Below, piece after piece: positions 8,611 to 19,283 of a stretch of 64,000 bases of DNA (the stretch's first letter is position 1; every line of letters begins with the position of its first letter). The notes beneath the pieces were generated by a model that worked only from the letters and a program-made list of their open reading frames with translations, made no database searches and had not been told where the DNA came from. Position numbers and translations under genes: made by a program. Location: positions 21,721,455-21,785,454 of the forward strand of contig JAXIVH010000001.1 of assembly GCA_036785325.1 (NCBI GenBank), read 5' to 3'. This stretch comes from Urophycis tenuis. Its lineage: Eukaryota; Chordata; Actinopteri; Gadiformes; Phycidae.

Positions 8611-8743
8611 GATCGGAATACGTCACCTAATGTTTTTACGACTCATACGTAGTCACAGTCATTGCTGTCCACTGCCAACGGAGGATTCAACCAAGGTGAA
8701 TTTGATGATCTTCATCCTTTGCGAGTTAATAATTCGACTTTTC

Positions 8744-9174
8744 GTTAAGGTATGTATTTAGCTGTATCGATTTCGTAGAAAGAGAAACGATTCCGTTGAC
8801 GTTGAAGCTATGTTTTTAGCTGCTGGGTAGACTTCATTCAACCTATCGCCGTTTTGTCTGTGAGCAAGCATATGACTCGTGGATGATCTCCTTTTAATCG
8901 TGGCAATCTAAGCTTTCCAACGGTGTATGGCCTGACTAAATTCGCCCACGGGTCGTCGAAATAATAAGCTGATTCATGTGTGTTCTTTTGGATGTGGAAA
9001 GAAAATAGCACACAAGTCCTACCAAGTCACCTTTATTGTCAGTGATAAACATTAATAAATAAACAGTATGGACATTGTATAAACAGTTGTATAAAAAGTG
9101 TAAACGGTATGAACAGTGTTCTTATAAAAGATATCAATATCAATACTGATCACGTGTGTATTTTATATTTCCAG
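8744..9174 (+). repeat. founder satellite monomer and lead block of copy 3
   Basis: A 64-bp remnant (8744-8807, from GGTATGTATTTAGCTG to CGTTGACGTTGAAG) looks like a monomer with its middle deleted. It is followed by a full but diverged monomer (about 8808-8990: CTATGTTTTTAGCTG, GTGAGCAAGCATATGACTCG, CTAAGCTTTCCAACGGTG). Then comes the AT-rich lead block ending in TATTTCCAG. This is the single-copy form of the satellite, next to the only intact-looking cassette. Confidence 0.75.
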
Positions 9175-9678
9175 ATTATTTGTTGATGAGCCAGAGCCTG
9201 TGACTCCCACCAACCGGCCCGTTCAGCCCACTGCGTTGTCGTCCTCCACCCGGCCGAAGCCTCCTGCGCCCACCCGCCTCCAGCCGAGGCCTCCTGCTGC
9301 GTCAGCCTGTGGCCCGCCCGCCCCCTGTGTCGGCAGCATCCATACCGCTGGTCCTCCCCGCACAGCCACAGGCCCCCTCCGTCCTGCTTCGTGGGCCATC
9401 CTGCAGCTGTCTCTGCAGTCATCGTGTGTCAAAACCATTCAAACTTGTATATGGTAACATTTCAAAATGACACCAGTATAAATGAGGACCTTGCAATAGG
9501 TTGTGTGTTACAGGACCCCCCTGGCATACAGCTGTATGTCTCTGTGAAGATGGTTGTGAAGAACGGCATCCGGCTGAACAAGTACAAGTGCCGGCGAGGC
9601 AGCAACTCTCTCGAGGGGTTGCACGCCCACCTGGTTAACGCCGTCCCTTCACAGCGATGTGGGATCATGCCGTTCCAA
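9175..9678 (+). CDS. gene cassette copy 3, parts A+B of the best-preserved gene copy
   Basis: Part A (from 9175, after acceptor TATTTCCAG) is open as a Pro-rich chain (LFVDEPEPVTPTNRP then RPKPPAPTRLQPRPPAAS). Part B (9514-9678, 55 codons, phase 0/0) encodes DPPGIQLYVSVKMVVKNG and YKCRRGSNSLEGLHAHLVN, ending PFQ at donor gtaagt. The RRGSxSLEGLHxHL signature recalls C-terminal parts of teleost transposon-like proteins that often carry a DUF6729 domain. This is from memory and needs a search. How A joins B is unclear. A reads into a stop at a TATATGGTAA, B's own frame runs open upstream without splicing, and a 49-bp intron would be unusually short. The N-terminal part of the protein is not in the unit. 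Followed by a 190-bp intron and exon C. Confidence 0.6.
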
Positions 9679-9868
9679 GTAAGTGATTAAAACACACACA
9701 CACACGCATAAATATATATAAAGCTTTATTGCCGACCCATGTTCATACGGTATAATTTAAAAAGAAAAGTCTCAATGATGGCTTCAATGATACATTTTAC
9801 TTCACAGCTTCAGCCGTCACCTGTAAGCATTGTACACAATGACAGTCAAATGGAAATGTGTGTTTCAG

Positions 9869-10396
9869 GTATACTTGGTGTCCTTTGCCGTGCAGTGGAA
9901 CCACCGCATGGCATCGCTCCGTGTCGCCGGTGGTCACGGCCGGCGGACGTCTTGCTTGGACCCGCGGCAGATCCAGCGCGTCAACCAGCAGGCCGAGGCA
10001 AGGAGGCCTCCTGCTGCGTCAGCCTGTGGCCGGCCCCCCATGTCGGCAGCACCCATACTGCTGCTGGTCCTCCCCGCACAGCCACAGGCCCCCTCCGTCC
10101 TGTTTCGTGGCCCATCCTGCAGCCAGAGCTTTGTCCCTCCTGCACCAACAGTGAAGGCGTTCATGCCCAACAAGTCCTCGCGGCCTTGTGGGGCTTGCCA
10201 CGTGCCAAACTGTGGTGGACGGCGAAAGAGGTACACCCCTTCCAAGGACAAAGTGGCTGGAAGCCCACAGAAGATATTTTCCTTCTGCCCATCCACGAGG
10301 AAGTCCACTACCCCTGGCTTGGACAATGTTGTCTATGACAACTTTGAACACTTTAAGAGTGTCGTGGATGCAGAGTTGGAAAGGAGGACTTTGTAA
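9869..10396 (+). CDS. exon C, intact C-terminal exon of the cassette gene
   Basis: Acceptor TGTTTCAG at 9861-9868; phase 0 from part B. 175 codons then TAA at 10394-10396. Order: VYLVSFAVQWNHRMASLRVA, a basic GGHGRRTSCLDPRQIQRVN, a Pro/Ala linker (PPAASACGRPPM to SVLFRGPSCS), then a Cys/basic motif CGACHVPNCGGRRKRYTPSK, and the tail FCPSTRKS, VVYDNFEHFKSVVDAELERR. The CxxC...C motif with basic residues suggests nucleic-acid or zinc binding (inference). Compared with the exon at 4617 it has 7 extra bases (10257-10263) that keep the frame open. It is the only open exon C in the window, since all other cassettes lack this exon or have it shifted. Confidence 0.7.
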   Translation, partial: VYLVSFAVQWNHRMASLRVAGGHGRRTSCLDPRQIQRVNQQAEARRPPAASACGRPPMSAAPILLLVLPAQPQAPSVLFRGPSCSQSFVPPAPTVKAFMPNKSSRPCGACHVPNCGGRRKRYTPSKDKVAGSPQKIFSFCPSTRKSTTPGLDNVVYDNFEHFKSVVDAELERRTL

Positions 10397-10629
10397 ATAC
10401 CGGACTTTGTAAATAACTGTAAATATGTGTGTGTGTGTGTGTGTTTGTCTTTTTCTTTGTGTGTGTTTTAAAGTGCTTCAGCAAGCGGCTATTTATATAG
10501 TTAAAAATAATGCACTTTACAGTTTTACTTGAAGTCATTTTGTTTGTTTTTTATATTGCTGTTGAAATGCACAATGTTTTTAACCTTAATCAGTTCAACA
10601 CAATCAGTTTCCCTTGTTCGTGTTCAGAT
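10397..10629 (+). other. 3' flank of exon C: TG run and AT-rich sequence
   Basis: Counterpart of 5154-5370: a (TG)n run near 10425-10444, then AT-rich DNA to the Gypsy border. No AATAAA seen, so the 3' end of the transcript is not located. Confidence 0.5.
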
Positions 10630-10790
10630 AATCTGGATCCTGTTCTCCAGAGCCCTGACTTTGAACAGCCCTTCACCGTCCAGACTGACGCATCTGGTGT
10701 TGGTCTTGGGGCAGTACTGCTCCAAGGAGAGGGGGACGACATGAAGCCTGTGGCTTACATAAGTCGCAAGTTGTTCCCCAGAGAGACCAG
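10630..10790 (+). pseudogene. Ty3/Gypsy RNase H fragment, 5' part (copy b)
   Basis: Same truncation point and reading as 5371-5531, with TDAS intact. Interrupted at the CAG target duplication 10788-10790. Confidence 0.85.
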
Positions 10791-11254
10791 GGGCCTCATG
10801 TACGAACGTTGCGTACGCACAAAAAAATGGTGTACGTTCATTCTCACGGCAAAGTGCAGATGTATCAAGACTGAAATGGCCGTATAAATTTGCGTGCCTC
10901 ACGTCAACTCTTGAGCCGGCGTACGCACATTTCTACAGCAGTTGACCCTTTGGCGACACTTAGAGGTGATCAAAGCATCATGTTTAATTTGTCAGAGCAA
11001 TTAAATTCTTATTACATGGCAGACAACCGCTACGCAGTAGATGGACATAAGAGATAAGAAATAAAAATATCTAAATGCTGGGAAACTGTCATAATAAAGG
11101 AATGTGTAAAATAGTAGTTGATTACGTGAGGTGCACATTCGAGACACGTGAACAATTAACACCGATGAACAATCAACACCGACAAGTCTGCAATAACATG
11201 ACTGGGTATAAAAGCACACCCAAAAATTCCGTCAACAATTAGAGGACATTGCGA

Positions 11255-12034
11255 ATGGCGCAATTTGCAGCGAGAGCCCGTTTTCCTAATATAATCGGAG
11301 CTGTCGACTGCACTCACATTGCCATAAAAGCGCCATCACATGACAAATTTGTATATGTGAACAGGAAACATTTCCATTCAATAAATGTCGGCTACAAATT
11401 ATATGTGATGCGCAAATGTTATTAACCAACATTGTGGCGAGGTGGCCTGGTTCAACGCACGACTCATATATTCTGAGTAACAGCATAGTTGGGAACAGAC
11501 TGCAGGCTGGCATTGTGCGCGATGGGTGGCTTCTTGGTGAGTAATTGTATTCTTTTAATTGTCCTAATATTAATCCCCGTGATGCGCATTGAGTGTACGT
11601 CCCCAAATACTATCCTGTCTTCACAGCATCATTACTTGTTTGTGTGATTGATTCGCTGGTTAAGCAACAGCTTCGGATCTTTCGTACAAGCCCCTGTCTC
11701 TGTGTGCAAAGTTTTTTGTTAATAAACCCGTGCGAAAAATGTGAAATGTCATTATCAGCCTCACCTTTGCCCCGGCGCCCTTCGGCATTAATTTATAACA
11801 ATAGTGTGTGATCCATGTAAGTGGTGTATAAAACTAAGAAATGGGAACAACAAATCCAGTTTACTTATACTGCCTGTTTTCAATTAACCCCAGGCGACCG
11901 TGGCTACCCACTGAGGACGTGACCCCTCTGACCAACCCTCAGACTGACCGAGAGCGGAGGTACAATGACCTCCATACCTGCACTCGGTCAGTCGTTGAGA
12001 GGGCAATAGGTCTCCTGAAGGGACGGTGGGCAGC
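11255..12034 (+). pseudogene. HARBI1-like transposase nuclease, degenerate (copy b)
   Basis: Carries the same 5-bp frameshift insertion and WLL deletion as copy a, so both lesions precede the duplication. It differs from copy a by a few substitutions, such as HDKF for HDEF and TNI for ANI at the NIVARW segment. Exons about 11255-11536 and 11894-12034. Confidence 0.88.
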
Positions 12035-12309
12035 AGTCCTCCTTTTCACTTCCATTTTTATATCTGACAACTTCTTTTTAAGTTCAGCGTGTGTGCGGCT
12101 CTCTGAACCCACAGCGTTGACCCCCTCACACACGCTGTCCCACTCACTCCTCTTCCGCTTGCTGTTAATCCCGGAGGACAAACTGCCAAATAAAACCACC
12201 CTCCGAGCCTCCACCTCAGTCAGGAGAGTCTCCAGTTCGCACTCGGTAAATTTTCGCTTTTTAGATGTGCTCGCTTTTTAGATGTGCTTCTCTTTCTATG
12301 ATCGTACAG
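12032..12309 (-). pseudogene. Myb/SANT-like protein of Harbinger, truncated (copy b)
   Basis: Same truncation, Leu-for-Trp change and 17-bp direct duplication as copy a. Differs by VCEGVNAV in place of VCEAVNAV and by Q for R near TTDRVQVW. Confidence 0.8.
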
Positions 12310-12569
12310 AGGGGAATCCCTGATGCAGGGCTCATCTAAATATGATTAACATAATTGAATAGGGGCGTGGACAGGGACAAGTCGGATACTCGTGCACGTG
12401 CGCTCAATTCCACGTTGATTTGGTATGTACAAAGGAAATGTGCTTGGGTTCATGCGTACGCTCAGATTGATACATCTGAATTTTTTTGTGCGTGCGGCGG
12501 TTTCTGGCTTTGTGCGTACGCCATGTTTCAGTAGAAAATCCACGCAATTGTTAGTACATGAGGCCCCAG

Positions 12570-12858
12570 GTATGCGGCAGTTGAGTTGGAGTGCCTAGCT
12601 GTCAAGTGGGCACTCGACACCCTAAAATACTACCTGCTGGGTAGAGACTTCACCCTAGAGACTGACCACCGCGCCTTGCAGTGGCTAGGGCGCATGAAGG
12701 ACTCAAACGCCCGCATCACCCGCTGGTTCTTGGCACTGCAGCCATACCGGTTCACAGTGCAGTACCGAGCGGGCAAGCAGAATACGGTGGCGGACTTTTT
12801 GTCTCGACACCCTGTTGGGTTCCCTCCTCCAGAGGAGGAGGGAAATGTGAGAAAGTGA
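12570..12858 (+). pseudogene. Ty3/Gypsy RNase H fragment, 3' part (copy b)
   Basis: Identical reading to 7311-7599 as far as I compared. Polypurine tract at 12831-12845, stop at 12856-12858. Confidence 0.85.
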
Positions 12859-13514
12859 ACACCTCCCTTCTCACTGGTTGTCTCACAAACACATGGACTG
12901 ATTGTTTTTACTGAATGTTATTGTATTGTACTCCAGCTGCAGTAGGGGGCAATATTTTGTTCATTCAGGACAGAGGACACATGGGATAGCCCAGGGGGGC
13001 ATTGGGTGTAAACAGCTGTTTTTGTATATATTTAGATGAGGTGTAAAGTGTGTATATATATATTGGGTAATATGTTGTTTGGTGAAATGTAAATACTGTG
13101 TTTTCTTACAAGGTTTACTTTCCATTTAGGAATATTTTGTTTGTAGCCTTGCAATGGGGTGTTCACCCCTTATTGGTATGGCCCAACTGGCCGTGATTGG
13201 TGTATGGCCTAACTGGCCTTGATTGGTCCAATTGGGACTGATTTCTTATTTAAGGGGTGCCTCATTCTGTTTGGGGGTTAACTGAGGGTAGGTGCTGGCT
13301 TGATGTGAGGCCAGTACCCGGTATGCTAGGCTATGCTAGGCTAAGCTAACCTATGCTATGCTACCTCATGCTGAGCGAAGCGGCTAAAATGGCTAGTTTT
13401 GCCATTTAGTATTATTTAGGATTTTGGATTTATGTTTGTTTTGTTATTTTGCAAGTTGTGGTGAAGACAATAAAGCCCCACTACTTTTCAACGGCATTGC
13501 CACCCCTCGTCCAC
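12846..13514 (+). mobile_element. candidate Gypsy 3' LTR (copy b)
   Basis: Counterpart of 7587-8265. It has one fewer GCTATGCTAG unit near 13321-13365, which accounts for the 10-bp change in duplication offset. Right end uncertain. Confidence 0.5.
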
Positions 13515-13753
13515 ACGGTCCAGGCCAGAGAGTCCACATCCCAATACGAGGGGTGATCAAGTCGGTCCCTCACAATGACATTTTTGGAAATTTCTGGAAA
13601 TAAAACCTCCCACCGGTGGCCACCAGATGGAGCCATCCCTTTTGATCCTCCCCGATCCTTTTTGGTCGATCCCAGGGTTGCGCAATAGGGACTTGGGGGG
13701 GGTCGTTCGCCTTCGTCAGGCAAACTCTCCGCCAAGTCCCTAAGCTCACGCTA

Positions 13754-13859
13754 ACCGACCAATGGTTGACCAAAGCTGAGCAGAGTTGAGCAGCGATCGG
13801 CCAATGGCGGAGCGATGCTGAGCAGAGCTTGGCGCTCAACGGACCAATCGCTGAGCGAG
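13754..13859 (+). promoter_or_regulatory. triple CCAAT region (copy b), upstream of copy 4
   Basis: CCAAT at 13759-13763, 13801-13805 and 13844-13848, with the same spacing as at 8510-8599. The stretch 13515-13753 before it is unassigned, as at 8266-8504. Confidence 0.45.
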
Positions 13860-13992
13860 GATCGGATTACGTCACCTGATGTTTTTACGACTCATACGTA
13901 GTCACAGTCATTGCTGTCCACTGCCAACGGAGGATTCAACCAAGGTGAATTTGATGATCTTCATCCTTTGCGAGTTAATAATTCGACTTTTC

Positions 13993-14423
13993 GTTAAGGT
14001 ATGTATTTAGCTGTATCGATTTCGTAGAAAGAGAAACGATTCCGTTGACGTTGAAGCTATGTTTTTAGCTGCTGGGTAGACTTCATTCAACCTATCGCCG
14101 TTTTGTCTGTGAGCAAGCATATGACTCGTGGATGATCTCCTTTTAATCGTGGCAATCTAAGCTTTCCAACGGTGTATGGCCTGACTAAATTCGCCCACGG
14201 GTCGTCGAAATAATAAGCTGATTCATGTGTGTTCTTTTGGATGTGGAAAGAAAATAGCACACAAGTCCTACCAAGTCACCTTTATTGTCAGTGATAAACA
14301 TTAATAAATAAACAGTATGGACATTGTATAAACAGTTGTATAAAAAGTGTAAACGGTATGAACAGTGTTCTTATAAAAGATATCAATATCAATACTGATC
14401 ACGTGTGTATTTTATATTTCCAG
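13993..14423 (+). repeat. founder satellite monomer and lead block of copy 4
   Basis: Same organisation as 8744-9174: monomer remnant, diverged full monomer, AT-rich lead block, acceptor-like TATTTCCAG. Confidence 0.75.
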
Positions 14424-14927
14424 ATTATTTGTTGATGAGCCAGAGCCTGTGACTCCCACCAACCGGCCCGTTCAGCCCACTGCGTTGTCGTCCTCCACCC
14501 GGCCGAAGCCTCCTGCGCCCACCCGCCTCCAGCCGAGGCCTCCTGCTGCGTCAGCCTGTGGCCCGCCCGCCCCCTGTGTCGGCAGCACCCATACCGCTGG
14601 TCCTCCCCGCACAGCCACAGGCCCCCTCCGTCCTGCTTCGTGGGCCATCCTGCAGCTGTCTCTGCAGTCATCGTGTGTCAAAACCATTCAAACTTGTATA
14701 TGGTAACATTTCAAAATGACACCAGTATAAATGAGGACCTTGCAATAGGTTGTGTGTTACAGGACCCCCCTGGCGTACAGCTGTATGTCTCTGTGAAGGT
14801 GGTTGTGAAGAACGGCATCCGGCTGAACAAGTACAAGTGCCGGCGAGGCAGCAACTCTCTCGAGGGGTTGCACGCCCACCTGGTTAACGCCGTCCCTTCA
14901 CAGCGATGTGGGATCATGCCGTTCCAA
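14424..14927 (+). pseudogene. gene cassette copy 4 (A+B only)
   Basis: Founder-type upstream, satellite-type downstream. Shares GSTHT, GVQLYV and KVVVKNG with copy 1. Its part-B donor reads gtacgt rather than gtaagt. This marks the switch point from the 5.25-kb units back to satellite-type units. Confidence 0.7.
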
Positions 14928-14937
14928 GTACGTAATT

Positions 14938-14940
<3 letters not shown>

Positions 14941-14972
<32 letters not shown>

Positions 14973-15002
14973 GCATATATACACACACACACACGCATAT
15001 AT

Positions 15003-15033
<31 letters not shown>
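14941..15033. repeat. compound CA/TA microsatellite after copy 4
   Basis: Longer first CA run than after copy 1. Followed by the conserved ~180-bp spacer to about 15212. Confidence 0.9.
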
Positions 15034-15212
15034 CTTAAACATAGCTGACCCTTTTTTTTCCCCCTTCTCGGGCATTATGCTCCCAGTTTTGATCTCGGAC
15101 GTCTGGTCACTTGTAGCATATAATAATATTCTATTACTGTTAAGCCAACTATGAATAATAAAACAGGCCAAAACATGTGTCCTTTATCAAAGCTACACGT
15201 ATTACAAAAAAA

Positions 15213-16306
15213 ACGCGTGAATTGAAACGTTGAAGGTATGTTTTTAGCTGCTGGGTAGACTTCAGTCAACCTGACGCAGTTTTGTCTGGAGCAACCAAAT
15301 TGCTCGCGGATGGGCTCATTTTGAGCGGGGAAATCTAAGCTTTCCAACGGCGTATGGCAAGACTATATTGATTCATGAGTCGTTGAAATACTAAGCTAAT
15401 TAATTTGTGTTCAGTTAGGAAAGATTGATGTTAATTGAAACGTTGATGGTATGTCTTTAGCTGCTGGGTAGACTTCAGTCAACCTGACGCAGTTTTGTCT
15501 ATGAGCAACCAAATTGATCGGGGATGGGCTCATTTTAAGCGCGGGAAATCAAAGCTTTCCAACGGCGTATGGCAAGACTATATTGACTCATGGGTCGTTG
15601 AAATACTAAGCTAATTAATTTGTGTTCTGTAAGGAAAGATTGATGTTAATTGAAACGTTGAAGGTATGTTTTTAGCTGCTGGGTAGACTTCAGTCAACCT
15701 GACGCAGTTTAGTCTGTGACCAACCAGACTGCTCGCGGATGGGCTCATTTTAAGCGGGGAAATCTAAGCTTTCCAACGGCGTATGGCAAGACTATATTGA
15801 CTCATGGGTCGTTGAAATACTAAGCTAATTAATTTGTGTTCTGTAAGGAAAGATTGATCTTAATTGAAACGTTGAAGGTATGTTTTTAGCTGCTGGGTAG
15901 ACTTCAGTCAACCTGACGCAGTTTTGTCTGTGAGCAACCAGACTGCTCGCGGATGGGCTCATTTTAAGCGGGGAAATCTAAGCTTTCCAACGGCGTATGG
16001 CAAGACTATATTGACTCATGGGTCGTTGAAATACTAAGCTAATTAATTTGTGTTCTATAAGGAAAGATTGATGTTAATTGAAACGTTGAAGGTATGTTTT
16101 TAGCTGCTGGGTAGACTTCAGTCAACCTGACGCAGTTTTGTCTGTGAGCAACCAAATTGGTCAGGGATGGGCTCATTTTAAGCGGGGAAATCTAAGCTTT
16201 CCAACGGCGTATGGCATGACTATATTTGCCCACGGGTCGTCGAAATAATAAGCTGATTCATGTGTGTTCTGTTGGCTGTGGAAAGAAAATAGCACACAAG
16301 TCCTAC
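15213..16306 (+). repeat. 214-bp satellite array S2 (5 monomers)
   Basis: GGTATG-type starts at ~214-bp steps from 15235. The last monomer is chimeric with the founder end. Several monomers carry TTGACTCATGGG, a TGACTCA AP-1-like word. Confidence 0.93.
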
Positions 16307-16458
16307 CAAGTCAACTTTATTGTCAGTGATAAACATTAATAAATAAACAGTATGGACATTGTATAAACAGTTGTATAAAAAGTGTAAACGGTATGAACAG
16401 TGTTCTTATAAAAGATATCAATATCAATACTGATCACGTGTGTATTTTATATTTCCAG

Positions 16459-16962
16459 ATTATTTGTTGATGAGCCAGAGCCTGTGACTCCCACCAACCG
16501 GCCCGTTCAGCCCACTGCGTTGTCGTCCTCCACCCGGCCGAAGCCTCCTGCGCCCACCCGCCTCCAGCCGAGGCCTCCTGCTGCGTCAGCCTGTGGCCCG
16601 CCCGCCCCCTGTGTCGGCAGCATCCATACCGCTGGTCCTCCCCGCACAGCCACAGGCCCCCTCCGTCCTGCTTCGTGGGCCATCCTGCAGCTGTCTCTGC
16701 AGTCATCGTGTGTCAAAAGCATTCAAACTTGTATATGGTAACATTTCAAAATGACACCAGTATAAATGAGGACCTTGCAATAGGTTGTGTGTTACAGGAC
16801 CCCCCTGGCATACAGCTGTATGTCTCTGTGAAGATGGTTGTGAAGAACGGCATCCGGCTGAACAAGTACAAGTGCCGGCGAGGCAGCAACTCTCTCGAGG
16901 GGTTGCACGCCCACCTGGTTAACGCCGTCCCTTCACAGCGATGTGGGATCATGCCGTTCCAA
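16459..16962 (+). pseudogene. gene cassette copy 5 (A+B only)
   Basis: Satellite on both sides. Variants are GSIHT, CVKSIQT (Ser instead of Thr in the shared reading) and GIQLYVSVKMVVKNG. The CVKSIQT change is shared only with copy 6. Confidence 0.7.
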
Positions 16963-16972
16963 GTAAGTGATT

Positions 16973-16975
<3 letters not shown>

Positions 16976-17015
<40 letters not shown>

Positions 17016-17070
17016 GCGTGCATATATACACACACACACACGCATATATACACACACATATATATATATA
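16976..17070. repeat. compound CA/TA microsatellite after copy 5
   Basis: Long CA run, CGCGCGTG interruption, TA run. The conserved spacer follows to about 17248. Confidence 0.9.
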
Positions 17071-17248
17071 TACTTAAACATAGCTGACCCTTTTTTTCCC
17101 CCTTCTCGGGGATTATGCTCCCAGTTTTGATCTCGGACGTCTGGTCACTTATAGCATATAATATTCTATTACTGTTAAGCCAACTATGAATAATAAAACA
17201 GGCCAAAACATGTGTCCTTTATCATAGCTACACGTATTACAAAAAAAA

Positions 17249-18341
17249 CGCGTGAATTGAAAAGTTGAAGGTATGTTTTTAGCTGCTGTGTAGACTTCAG
17301 TCAACCTTACGCAGTTTTGTCTGTGAGCAACCAAATTGCTCTGGGATGGGCGCATTTTAAGCGGGGAAAACTAAGCTTTCCAACGGCGTATGGCAAGACT
17401 ATATTCACCAAAGGGTCGTTGAAATACTAAGCTAATTAATTTGTGTTCTGTAAGGAAAGATTGATGTTAATTGAAACGTTAAAGGTATGTTTTTAGCTGC
17501 TGGGTAGACTTCATTCAACCTGACGCAGTTTAGTCTGTGATCAACCAGACTGCTCGCGGATGGGCTCATTTTAAGCGGGGAAATCTAAGCTTTCCAACGG
17601 CGTATGGCAAGACTATATTGACTCATGGGTCGTTGAAATACTAAGCTAATTAATTTGTGTTCTGTAAGGAAAGATTGATGTTAATTGAAACGTTGAAGGT
17701 ATGTTTTTAGCTGCTGGGTAGACTTCAGTCAACCTGACGCAGTTTAGTCTGTGACCAACCAAATTGCTCGCGGATGGGCTCATTATAAGCAGGGAAATCT
17801 AAGCTTTCCAACGGCGTATGGCAAGACTATATTGACTCATGGGTCGTTGAAATACTAAGCTAATTAATTTGTGATCTGTAAGGAAAGATTGATGTTAATT
17901 GAAACGTTGAAGGTATGTTTTTAGCTGCTGGGTAGACTTCAGTTAACCTGACGCAGTTTTGTCTCTGAGCAACCAAATTGCTTGGGGATGGGCTCATTTT
18001 AAGCGGAGAAATCTAAGCTTTCCAACGGCGTATGGCAAGACTATATTGACTCATGGGTCGTTGAAATACTAAGATAATTAATTAGTGTTCTGTAAGGAAA
18101 GATTGATGTTAATTGAAACGTTGAAGGTATGTTTTTAGCTGCTGGGTAGACTTCAGTCAACCTGACGCAGTTTTGTCTCTGAGCAACCAAATTGCTTGGG
18201 GATGGGCTCATTTTAAGCGGGGAAATCTAAGCTTTCCAACGGCGTATGGCATGACTATATTTGCCCACGGGTCGTCGAAATAATAAGCTGATTCATGTGT
18301 GTTCTGTTGGCTGTGGAAAGAAAATAGCACACAAGTCCTAC
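17249..18341 (+). repeat. 214-bp satellite array S3 (5 monomers)
   Basis: The first monomer has TTCACCAAAGGGTCG in place of TTGACTCATGGGTCG. The array is near-identical to the first five monomers of S4. Copies 5 and 6 are 2035 bp apart, as are copies 4 and 5. Confidence 0.93.
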
Positions 18342-18493
18342 CAAGTCAACTTTATTGTCAGTGATAAACATTAATAAATAAACAGTATGGACATTGTATA
18401 AACAGTTGTATAAAAAGTGTAAACGGTATGAACAGTGTTCTTATAAAAGATATCAATATCAATACTGATCACGTGTGTATTTTATATTTCCAG

Positions 18494-18997
18494 ATTATTT
18501 GTTGATGAGCCAGAGCCTGTGACTCCCACCAACCGGCCCGTTCAGCCCACTGCGTTGTCGTCCTCCAGCCGGCCGAAGCCTCCTGCGCCCACCCGCCTCC
18601 AGCCGAGGCCTCCTGCTGCGTCAGCCTGTGGCCCGCCCGCCCCCTGTGTCGGCAGCACCCATACCGCTGGTCCTCCCCGCACAGCCACAGGCCCCCTCCG
18701 TCCTGCTTCGTGGGCCATCCTGCAGCTGTCTCTGCAGTCATCGTGTGTCAAAAGCATTCAAACTTGTATATGGTAACATTTCAAAATGACACCAGTATAA
18801 ATGAGGACCTTGCAATAGGTTGTGTGTTACAGGACCCCCCTGGCATACAGCTGTATGTCTCTGTGAAGATGGTTGTGAAGAACGGCATCCGGCTGAACAA
18901 GTACAAGTGCCGGCGAGGCAGCAACTCTCTCGAGGGGTTGCACGCCCACCTGGTTAACGCCGTCCCTTCACAGCGATGTGGGATCATGCCGTTCCAA
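18494..18997 (+). pseudogene. gene cassette copy 6 (A+B only)
   Basis: Shares CVKSIQT with copy 5, has GSTHT, and a private SSSSRPKP reading (ACC to AGC) in part A. Clearly a recent tandem copy of copy 5 together with its array. Confidence 0.7.
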
Positions 18998-19007
18998 GTA
19001 AGTGATT

Positions 19008-19010
<3 letters not shown>

Positions 19011-19050
<40 letters not shown>

Positions 19051-19108
19051 GCGTGCATATATACACACACACACACGCATATATACACACACATATATAT
19101 ATATATAC
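19011..19108. repeat. compound CA/TA microsatellite after copy 6
   Basis: Same structure as at 16976-17070. Spacer to about 19283. Confidence 0.9.
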
Positions 19109-19283
19109 TTAAACATAGCTGACCCTTTTTTTCCCCCTTCTCGGGGATTATGCTCCCAGTTTTGATCTCGGACGTCTGGTCACTTATAGCATATAATATT
19201 CTATTACTGTTAAGCCAACTATGAATAATAAAACAGGCCAAAACATGTGTCCTTTATCATAGCTACACGTATTACAAAAAAAA

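Larger units (their letters stand above)
3771..8990 (+). repeat. 5.25-kb duplicated unit, copy a
   Basis: Contains cassette A+B, exon C, the split Gypsy fragment with nested Harbinger, the LTR-like region, the CCAAT region and the founder monomer. It is collinear with copy b. The offset is 5252 bp before the 7-bp indel in exon C, 5259 bp after it, and 5249 bp after a 10-bp repeat-unit difference near 8090. The few substitutions I noticed imply recent duplication. Borders are approximate because they fall inside satellite-related sequence. Confidence 0.85.
10791..12566 (+). mobile_element. PIF/Harbinger DNA transposon, 1776 bp (copy b)
   Basis: Ends GGGCCTCATGTAC at 10791 and its complement finishing at 12566, flanked by CAG at 10788-10790 and 12567-12569. 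Same length as copy a, with a handful of substitutions. Confidence 0.92.
8991..14239 (+). repeat. 5.25-kb duplicated unit, copy b
   Basis: Second tandem copy of the unit described at 3771-8990. The period is 5249-5259 bp depending on two small indels. It keeps the intact exon C. Its nested transposons have the same boundaries, so insertion preceded duplication. Confidence 0.85.

Noticed and set aside
8232..8626. Minus-strand frames of 84-101 codons across the LTR end and CCAAT repeats
   Set aside because: They cross unrelated features and show no domain; composition follows the minisatellite.
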